This document shows positions 4,633 through 9,761 of a DNA stretch of 21,326 nucleotides, piece after piece; positions within the stretch are counted from its first letter, which is position 1, and each line of letters starts with the position of its first letter. The notes beneath the pieces were generated by a model. It was not told the DNA's origin. It ran no database searches and saw nothing but the letters and a program-made list of their open reading frames with translations. Source of the DNA: a virus; the IMG/VR virus record IMGVR_UViG_3300008055_000387, positions 1 through 21,326 of that record; one strand, given 5' to 3'. A program made the translations under genes and the position numbers.

Positions 4633-7277
4633 TGCAGGCCGCCGACAGCTGGGAGAAGCTCAGCGATGCCCTACTCGGCCCGTTTGAGCGGGATATCATC
4701 GACGGCCTCACCGGCGCCTATCGCGCCCTGGAGCCGCGCATCGAAGTCGCCTACAAGCGGGCCTTAGAGGGCGCGGGTGATTTCCCCCTGCAGCGGTTGC
4801 TGATTCTCAGGCAGCAGCTGGAGCAGGAGCTGCAGACCATGACGCTGCCGCCGCAACTGCGGCAGACGGTCAATCAGGCCCTGCTGGATGGACAAAAGGC
4901 CGCTGACTTCTGGGCGCTGGCGGAGCTGAACAAGGTCAAGCAAGAAGCCAGCAAGCTGACACCGGATCAGGCCGCTGCCGTCTTCGCCGATGCCGTCACG
5001 GACCCGACGACCATCCTCTCGCCGGGGATGGTGCAGCAGAACCCCACGGCCTTGATCGCAGCAGCCCAACGGCAGAACGCCTTGGCCAGCTACGCCGCAG
5101 GTGGCAAGGGCACGCAAGCCTTCGCCACCTTGAACCGCTTGGTGGATGTGGATCTACGCGGCCGCATCATCGGCGGCGTGGAGTTTCACCTGGCCTCTGG
5201 CGACAGCTGGCGGCAGCTGCGCAAGACGTTGCAGAACAGCGTGGAGCTGAGCAAGAGCCGCGCGCAAACCGTCGCTCGCACCGAGATGGCAGCAGCGATG
5301 GTGGAAGGCAGCAAGCTGCGCTACGAGGCTGAAGGCATCGAACAGGTGCAATGGCAGGCGGTGGGCAGCAGCCGCACCTGCGGCTATTGCGCCCCACGCC
5401 ACGGCAAGGTGTATCGCCTCGGGGATGTGGTGGCGCCAGCACACCCGAATTGCGTCCTAGGTGACTCGCTTGTAACGACCGGTACGGTCATCGCGGCGAC
5501 TCGCGCTTGGTATCGCGGGGACCTCATAGCCATTGCTACGGGTCATGGCGAAGTGACCGTCACCGCCAATCATCCAATGGCCACCCAGCGCGGATGGGTC
5601 AAGGCGATGGATCTCCGCCAAGGCGACTATTTGATTCGCCACCTCAGCGGGATTCCAGGATCTGGCATTGACCTGCCACACCTCAAGCAAACTCCAGCCC
5701 GCGCTGAGGATGTCTTCAATGCGCTTTTGGCGTCGAGCCCAGTGCCGCCCATAACGGTGCCATCCGCCTCCGTGCAATTCCACGGCGATGGGGCAGCAAT
5801 CGACGGCCAAGTCGATGTTGTATTTGCCAATCGGCAGCTGCAGGCTTGTTGTAAGGCCTTTGCTAATCAAGACCCCCTGAAGCTCAACCTCATAAGCGGA
5901 GATGCCGAGCTGTCGATGGAACCGTGTCTCAGCTCGTTTGATGCGGCTCTCCTCTCTATCAATGCGGCCTCTTGCGGCTTGATTGGCTTTGCGCGTGAGC
6001 TGTTTGCGTCCTTCAGGCGTGAGTTGGTCCATGCGGAGCTGCTGAGCCTCTCCTCTGCCTCGAACGGCTATCCCGAGCTGCTTGAGCCTCTTAGTGATGA
6101 CGTTCCTGCTGCAGCCGAGCTGCTCAGAGAGTGCCTTGACGCTGGCTCCGGAGTTGTAGAGCTTGACGAGGTTCTCGTGGTCCAGATCAAAACGCTTCAT
6201 GAGGCAATCCCTGTTTATGACTTCACAACGAATTCGAGTTCATACATTGTAGACAACTTCGTTACCCATAACTGCCGCTGCACCGTCACCCCTTGGGATC
6301 CCGAATGGGAAAAGCTGGGGCTAATTGATCCGCAGGAGGAGGCCAAGGCACGGGCGGAGGTGCTGGCTGATCTGGGGGCCGCCGGCAAACAACCGATCAG
6401 TGGGCCAACGCCGTTTGAGAAGGCGCTCGGCATGGAGCAGGCACCGGAGGCGCTCTGGACCCCGCCACGGCTAGGTGCCAAAACACAACAGCCACCCAAA
6501 CCAGCTGGACCTAGGCTTGATGTAGGACCAGCTTCTAAGGCTGCTATTGACGCGGCCTTCATTGATGACGGCCGTTTTGATCTCGGAAAGATCTATTCCT
6601 CACAAGGCTTTAACCAAAAGCCAGAACTGGTGGACACCATTGATGAGCTACTAACTCGCCCAGGCCTTGTCAAAGGCACCGATGGCGACACTTTGGTGTT
6701 CTTCCGTGGTATCCCGGAAGAAAGTTCTGTGCTCCAGTGGCAGGGGTTAGGGGAGCAAGGCGGCACCCACTACCCAGGCAAAGGCGTTTATGGCAACGGC
6801 AGCTACTTGGCTGCTGCTGGTGTGCCTGGTCAATGGGCCAAATCTGATGCTCACAACACCGCAGCTGAGTATGCGCGTGATCGCTTTAGCAATGTCACTG
6901 CATCTGGCTTGAGAGAAGACGCCAAGATCTGGCGCTCATCTATCAAGGTTCCAACGTCTGACCCGGATGGATCCAAGCCGGCTCTGGCCAAAGCGCAGGA
7001 TGCAGCGCGAATGGAAGGCCACAAGGAGTGGGAGAAATGGATGCTGAAGACAGTAAAAGAGGCGCAGAATCGCTTCGGTCGGGAGTTTGCAGATTTGGGA
7101 GAGGCCGCAGCGGCCTTGGGTTACGACGCCTATCAGGTGCCTGCAGTCGGCCGCATGGGCCGTGAGGACTATTGGGTGGTGTTGAACCGTGGCGCTTTGG
7201 TCACAGTCAAAGGACCAAGCCCTGTTCCCAGCACGCGAGAAGGCATTGATTGGTCACCCGTTGACCCTGGGGATTAG
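4632..7277 (+). CDS. MuF-type head morphogenesis protein with intein and C-terminal ADP-ribosyltransferase-like domain
   Basis: 881 residues as translated. Residues about 1-273 plus 548-560 are the SPP1 gp7/Mu gpF-like minor head protein: KSRAQTVARTEMAAAMVEGS, then SRTCGYCAPRHGKVYRLGD and, across the intein, HPN|CRCTV. Residues 274-547 are an intein, removed by protein splicing to leave an extein product of 607 residues. Residues 630-881 form a separate domain resembling ADP-ribosyltransferases: VFFRGI (R692), YGNGSYLAA (720-728), DAKIW, an ALGYDAY helix-strand and DYWVVLNRGAL (846-856). MuF fusions to toxin-like enzymes are known in temperate phages, and such a domain could be packaged and injected. 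No frameshift is seen. The ATG at 4632 overlaps the portal stop. A Pro-rich linker (about 588-630) separates the domains. Confidence 0.82.
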   Translation: MQAADSWEKLSDALLGPFERDIIDGLTGAYRALEPRIEVAYKRALEGAGDFPLQRLLILRQQLEQELQTMTLPPQLRQTVNQALLDGQKAADFWALAELNKVKQEASKLTPDQAAAVFADAVTDPTTILSPGMVQQNPTALIAAAQRQNALASYAAGGKGTQAFATLNRLVDVDLRGRIIGGVEFHLASGDSWRQLRKTLQNSVELSKSRAQTVARTEMAAAMVEGSKLRYEAEGIEQVQWQAVGSSRTCGYCAPRHGKVYRLGDVVAPAHPNCVLGDSLVTTGTVIAATRAWYRGDLIAIATGHGEVTVTANHPMATQRGWVKAMDLRQGDYLIRHLSGIPGSGIDLPHLKQTPARAEDVFNALLASSPVPPITVPSASVQFHGDGAAIDGQVDVVFANRQLQACCKAFANQDPLKLNLISGDAELSMEPCLSSFDAALLSINAASCGLIGFARELFASFRRELVHAELLSLSSASNGYPELLEPLSDDVPAAAELLRECLDAGSGVVELDEVLVVQIKTLHEAIPVYDFTTNSSSYIVDNFVTHNCRCTVTPWDPEWEKLGLIDPQEEAKARAEVLADLGAAGKQPISGPTPFEKALGMEQAPEALWTPPRLGAKTQQPPKPAGPRLDVGPASKAAIDAAFIDDGRFDLGKIYSSQGFNQKPELVDTIDELLTRPGLVKGTDGDTLVFFRGIPEESSVLQWQGLGEQGGTHYPGKGVYGNGSYLAAAGVPGQWAKSDAHNTAAEYARDRFSNVTASGLREDAKIWRSSIKVPTSDPDGSKPALAKAQDAARMEGHKEWEKWMLKTVKEAQNRFGREFADLGEAAAALGYDAYQVPAVGRMGREDYWVVLNRGALVTVKGPSPVPSTREGIDWSPVDPGD
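5451..6272 (+). other. intein inserted in the HPNCRC motif of the MuF domain
   Basis: In-frame insertion of 274 codons between N273 and C548 of the MuF protein. The N-terminal splice residue is Cys in CVLGDSLV (block A). Block B is VTVTANHPMATQRGW, with Thr311 and His314 in the T-x-N-H arrangement. Block F is IPVYDFTTNSSSYIVDNFV, and block G is THN followed by +1 Cys (VTHN|C). These are the residues of a canonical Cys-type class 1 intein: Cys1, the block B His, penultimate His, terminal Asn and Cys+1. Removing it restores PAHPN-CRCTVTPW, the normal MuF motif, which fixes both borders. The sense-strand middle (about intein residues 65-245) has no LAGLIDADG or HNH motif; it is the complement of an antisense endonuclease gene. 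Confidence 0.93.
5457..6200 (-). CDS. Vsr-like (EDxHD-type) homing endonuclease encoded antisense within the intein
   Basis: 247 residues on the minus strand, wholly inside the intein. Residues 10-44 form an HTH (LVKLYNSGASVKALSEQLGC, then SRNVITKRLKQLG). Residues 88-195 read as a Vsr/PD-(D/E)XK-like nuclease: an early Glu (E104/E106), YNIDLAV (D130), IAVELHGGGWH (E141, H143, H148), an Arg-rich helix and ILSAGWSLLEVW. This matches the EDxHD homing endonuclease group, represented by I-Bth0305I. The tail from about 200 onward overlies the intein N-terminal splicing blocks and has no nuclease motif. An AGGG lies eight bases upstream of the ATG on the minus strand, a plausible ribosome site. Codons align base-for-base with sense codons, and the stop is the complement of the Leu CTA at intein residue 3. 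It should cut intein-less MuF alleles. Confidence 0.8.
   Translation of the reverse strand: MKRFDLDHENLVKLYNSGASVKALSEQLGCSRNVITKRLKQLGIAVRGRGEAQQLRMDQLTPEGRKQLTRKANQAARGRIDREESRIKRAETRFHRQLGISAYEVELQGVLISKGLTTSLQLPIGKYNIDLAVDCCPIAVELHGGGWHRYGRHWARRQKRIEDILSAGWSLLEVWQVNARSWNPAEVANQIVALAEIHRLDPSALGGHWMIGGDGHFAMTRSNGYEVPAIPSASRRDDRTGRYKRVT
6519..7274 (+). other. candidate ADP-ribosyltransferase-like domain of the MuF protein
   Basis: Residues 630-881. Features suggesting an ADP-ribosyltransferase fold, in order: TLVFFRGI (R692), a Gly-rich GKGVYGNGSYLAAA (716-729; Y725 at the usual Tyr position), an A-x-x-YARDRF helix (745-752), REDAKIW, a long helix, AAALGYDAYQV and a terminal strand DYWVVLNRGAL. 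The R...G-x-G-x-Y...Y-x-VLNR order is common to MuF-linked domains of this kind. I cannot name the catalytic glutamate with confidence; E845 is one candidate. It could be an inactive or different enzyme. Confidence 0.55.
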
Positions 7278-7279
7278 CC

Positions 7280-7447
7280 ATGGACATCACACGACCTGAC
7301 AACTCAAGAGCTTTGGCCCTTCTGATCCAAGGCATTCCCGCAGTTGAGCGGAGCAAGTTCCTCAAGCTGGCTGAGCTGAGCGAGAACGTGGAAGCCTTTA
7401 CCAAGATTCGCCGAGAACTTTGGGGGCCAGAGCCAGGGGCAACCTAA
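7280..7447 (+). CDS. small hypothetical protein (55 aa) immediately after the MuF fusion
   Basis: A 55-residue protein starting MDITRPDNSRALALL and ending WGPEPGAT. It begins two bases after the MuF stop, so the two genes are almost certainly co-translated. The sequence predicts two or three amphipathic helices (ALALLIQGIPAVERSKFLKL, then ENVEAFTKIRREL). No family is recognised. Its position right behind a toxin-like domain makes an immunity or folding partner possible, but a small head or connector protein is equally plausible. Its last codons (GGG GCA ACC TAA) form a copy of the recurring motif. Confidence 0.6.
   Translation: MDITRPDNSRALALLIQGIPAVERSKFLKLAELSENVEAFTKIRRELWGPEPGAT
7436..7447 (+). 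promoter_or_regulatory. GGGGCAAC-motif (copy 3)
   Basis: GGGGCAACCTAA overlaps the stop of the 55-residue gene and begins 27 bases before the ATG at 7463. The first eight bases match the exact 12-mer. Confidence 0.5.
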
Positions 7448-7462
7448 GCAAAAGCGCTAGCC

Positions 7463-7834
7463 ATGGCCTGGGTTTCCACTGACCGCGAAGCAATCCGCCG
7501 CCACCTCGCCATCCCGGCCACCAACATCGCCCTCGATCACCTCGACGTGCTGATGGCTGAGGCTTCGGCCGCGTCCATCACCACCAGCCAGAGCGCCATC
7601 GGCAAGCTGAACACCCTCGAAACCAGCTTTGAAGCCAAGGCCTCCGAAGACCTCGGCCTGATCCGCGCCGATGTTCTCGAATGGCAGCCCGGCAACCCTG
7701 AGGCCAAGCTCGCCGGCATCCGCACCCAGCAGGCCTACTGGCGTGAGCAGCTGTCGCTGGCCATCGGCTACGACGGCCGCTTCTCCAACCTCTACGCCAA
7801 GGCCGGCGGGCAAGCCGAGCTGCTGCGCTCCTAG
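7463..7834 (+). CDS. hypothetical structural protein, possible head-tail connector
   Basis: 123 residues, mostly helical, starting MAWVSTDREAIRRHLAIPA and containing long Ala/Glu-rich helices and an AKLAGIRTQQAYWREQLSLA segment. No family motif is clear. Position after the MuF gene and before tube and neck proteins fits a connector or adaptor, the helical class that docks under the portal. This is inference from context and secondary-structure character only. It has a copy of the GGGGCAAC motif 27 bases upstream instead of an obvious Shine-Dalgarno sequence. Confidence 0.55.
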   Translation: MAWVSTDREAIRRHLAIPATNIALDHLDVLMAEASAASITTSQSAIGKLNTLETSFEAKASEDLGLIRADVLEWQPGNPEAKLAGIRTQQAYWREQLSLAIGYDGRFSNLYAKAGGQAELLRS

Positions 7835-7898
7835 GAAAATGGTGTGGATCAGCGCAGAGCCAACTGCCTGATCCGTGACCAACCTGCCACTCAGGCTG

Positions 7899-8405
7899 AT
7901 GCCACGCAAGATAGACCGAACCGGCCAACGGTTCCACCAGCTCACCGTCATCGGCTACACAGAGGAGCGGATCCGTGGGCGACGCCAGCTGATCTGCCGC
8001 TGCGACTGCGGCACCGTCAAGACTTACAAGCCCACCAACGTTGTGCATGGCACAACCCGCAGCTGTGGCTGCTGGCGGCCGCAAGCCAACAAGCTCAACA
8101 AAACATTGGGAAGACGCAACACGAAGGCCTACCGGGTGTGGACAGCAATGAAGCAAAGGTGCTGCAACCCTAAAAACCCTGATTTTGTGGAATACGGAGC
8201 CAGAGGCATCAAGGTCTGCCAGCGCTGGCTTGACAGCTTTGAAGCGTTCTATGCCGACATGGGTGATCCCTCTGCCGGCCACAGCTTGGATAGAGTGGAC
8301 AACGATTCTGGTTACAGTCCAGACAACTGCCGGTGGGCTGATAAGTGGCAGCAGGCCAACAACCGCCGGCCGAGAAGATGGGGCAAAAAACCAGCGGCAA
8401 CTTGA
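7899..8405 (+). CDS. free-standing HNH endonuclease with N-terminal Cys cluster (putative homing endonuclease)
   Basis: 168 residues from the ATG at 7899; a GTG at 7875 would add eight residues. The chosen start gives MPRKIDRTGQRFHQLTVIG, the usual beginning of this phage family. Residues 33-37 (CRCDCG) and 55-58 (SCGC) form a C4-type zinc cluster. It continues with AYRVWTAMKQRCCNP, EYGARGIKVCQRW and FYADMGDP, then the HNH-like core HSLDRVDNDSGYSPDNCRWA (H128, D131, N135, N143). Such enzymes are mobile free-standing or intron-associated endonucleases, nicking or cutting near their own insertion site. It interrupts the structural operon between a connector-like gene and the tail tube gene, without sign of a structural role. 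No intron is apparent around it. Confidence 0.82.
   Translation: MPRKIDRTGQRFHQLTVIGYTEERIRGRRQLICRCDCGTVKTYKPTNVVHGTTRSCGCWRPQANKLNKTLGRRNTKAYRVWTAMKQRCCNPKNPDFVEYGARGIKVCQRWLDSFEAFYADMGDPSAGHSLDRVDNDSGYSPDNCRWADKWQQANNRRPRRWGKKPAAT
8394..8405 (+). promoter_or_regulatory. GGCAAC-motif variant (copy 4)
   Basis: GCGGCAACTTGA overlaps the stop of the HNH gene, 39 bases before the TTG at 8433. It differs from the 12-mer at two positions and is coding, so it could be fortuitous. Confidence 0.35.
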
Positions 8406-8432
8406 GCTAGATCGCCACTGGAGACAACCCTC

Positions 8433-8915
8433 TTGGCTTTTATGAGTTCGGTCGGATACCGCCTGTGGATGGCGGATGCCGCCTCCGCCGATGACACCCA
8501 TCCCACCAGTAGCACCGGCCTGACTGAGATCCTCAATCTCACCAACGCCGGCATTGAAGGCACCACTGAAACCCAGACGGTGACCGATTACGGCACCACC
8601 GGAGGATTCCAGAAGGCTGTGGCGACTTCGCAGAGCTACAGCATCCCCATGACCATGAACCTGGACACCGTTGATGCCGGCTACAAGCTCCTGAAGGACG
8701 CTGCTCTGGATGCTCCGACCGGGCAATACGTGAAGTGGTATCGGGAATCGCCTGACCCTGGCGCTTCCGTGGCCACTGTGGAGAAGCACAGCGGTATTGG
8801 CATCATCACCGACTTCTCGGAGTCGATTGAGGCCGGTGGTATCGCCACTGTGAGCTTCACCCTGCAGGGTTACGGCTCCTACACCTACACCGAAGCCACT
8901 GCACCCACCCCCTGA
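8433..8915 (+). CDS. tail tube (major tail) protein
   Basis: 160 residues. The pattern matches siphophage tail tube proteins: an N-terminal YRLWMADAASADD, a segment where a Thr/Gly-rich loop (GTTETQTVTDYGTTGGF) precedes alternating strands, then SIPMTMNLDTVDAGYKLLKD and a C-terminal ITDFSESIEAGGIATVSFTL strand pair. Hexameric rings of such proteins stack into the tail tube. The TTG at 8433 is preferred because GGAG lies nine bases upstream; an in-frame ATG at 8442 (protein starting MSSVGYRLWM) is the alternative. It ends eight bases before the next gene, whose start has a GAGGT site. Confidence 0.72.
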   Translation: MAFMSSVGYRLWMADAASADDTHPTSSTGLTEILNLTNAGIEGTTETQTVTDYGTTGGFQKAVATSQSYSIPMTMNLDTVDAGYKLLKDAALDAPTGQYVKWYRESPDPGASVATVEKHSGIGIITDFSESIEAGGIATVSFTLQGYGSYTYTEATAPTP

Positions 8916-8923
8916 GGTAGCTG

Positions 8924-9319
8924 ATGGCTAGCCCGCTGGATGCCTACAGCAACGGGGAGCTGACTGTGCAGCTCCCTGCAGCGGGCACCACCACCGACCC
9001 CTACACCGGCAACGTGGTGGCCAACACAACGGCCACCACTTACCGCGTCTTTGTCAAAGAGATCGGCGCCACCATCGGCCAGAACTTCGCTGGCGTGGAT
9101 GTGCGCACCTCACGCTTTGAGGGTTATGTCACCGACCCGCAGCTGCTGGATGATGCGGTGCTGGAAGGCATGACCGGCAGCCTAGAGATTGACGACGGCA
9201 GCACCTATGAGGTGACGCTGGTGGCGTTACGCAGCGCCTACGGCCGTGGCGGCATCGGTGCGCTGCTGGAGGCCAACGTCGGCCATGTGGTGGTGCTGGA
9301 TGCCGTGCGGCAGGAGTGA
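8924..9319 (+). CDS. head-tail joining/neck protein candidate
   Basis: 131 residues, beta-rich, starting MASPLDAYSNGELTVQL. It has the look of a small head-closure (stopper) protein: a Thr/Tyr-rich N-terminal loop, the strand TTYRVFVKEIG, an RTSRFEGYV strand and a Gly-rich SAYGRGGIGALLE. It is followed three bases later by an HK97 gp10-like neck protein, the usual stopper-then-completion order. The specific function is inferred from neighbours. A GAGGTAG just upstream is a good ribosome site. Confidence 0.5.
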   Translation: MASPLDAYSNGELTVQLPAAGTTTDPYTGNVVANTTATTYRVFVKEIGATIGQNFAGVDVRTSRFEGYVTDPQLLDDAVLEGMTGSLEIDDGSTYEVTLVALRSAYGRGGIGALLEANVGHVVVLDAVRQE

Positions 9320-9322
9320 GCC

Positions 9323-9730
9323 GTGCGCATCGAGATCGACGCCACGCTGATTGAAGATCGCCTAGAGCGGGCCTGGGAGCGCTACAGCCAGCGGCTTGAG
9401 GCGCAGTTCACCAAGGAGATCGGCACCAAGCAGTTCAGCTGGCCCACGGAATACCGCACCACACGCGGCAGCTACAACCGCAAGGGCAAAGGCCGCGAGA
9501 GCGTCGGCAGCCCGAGGGACATCATTGACAGCGGTGCCTTGCGCCAGAGCATCCAGCGCACGCAGACCGGAAAGTTCGCCTATCGCTTCAGCTGGAACGT
9601 GGACTATTCGCTCTATGTGCTGAAGGGCTACCGCACCAGTGCGGGCAATCAGATGCCACCACGGGACTGGATCACGCCAGCGCTGTTCAAGCTGCCGCCG
9701 TTGAACACGCTGCAGAAACTGCTGCGCTAA
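9323..9730 (+). CDS. HK97 gp10-like neck/tail completion protein
   Basis: 135 residues from a GTG at 9323. The C-terminal half carries the family pattern: DIIDSGALRQSIQ, then FSWNVDYSLYVLKGYRT and NQMPPRDWITPALF. This D-x-G-x-L-x-x-S-I ... Y-x-x-[YV]-x-x-G ... P-x-R-x-W-[IL] layout is typical of gp10-like proteins that finish the tail or neck. The N-terminus is charged and helical. The gene is tightly packed behind the stopper-like gene and ends one base before an exact copy of the 12-base motif preceding the tape measure gene. Confidence 0.7.
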   Translation: MRIEIDATLIEDRLERAWERYSQRLEAQFTKEIGTKQFSWPTEYRTTRGSYNRKGKGRESVGSPRDIIDSGALRQSIQRTQTGKFAYRFSWNVDYSLYVLKGYRTSAGNQMPPRDWITPALFKLPPLNTLQKLLR

Positions 9731-9742
9731 GGGGCAACTTCA
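9731..9742 (+). promoter_or_regulatory. exact GGGGCAACTTCA motif (copy 5)
   Basis: Exact 12-mer directly after the TAA at 9728-9730, 31 bases before the GTG of the tape measure gene and entirely non-coding. One of three perfect copies in the window. Confidence 0.65.
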
Positions 9743-9761
9743 CAGCACAGAGGCAGGAAGC

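Noticed and set aside
8382-8391. Run of six A near the end of the HNH gene as a second frameshift site
   Set aside because: The codon phase is c|aaa|aaa|c, which is not the X XXY YYZ arrangement, and no second frame of interest continues.
7578-8789. 403-codon minus-strand open frame across three plus-strand genes
   Set aside because: It spans unrelated genes and contains Arg/Ser/Trp-rich low-complexity stretches typical of shadow frames.
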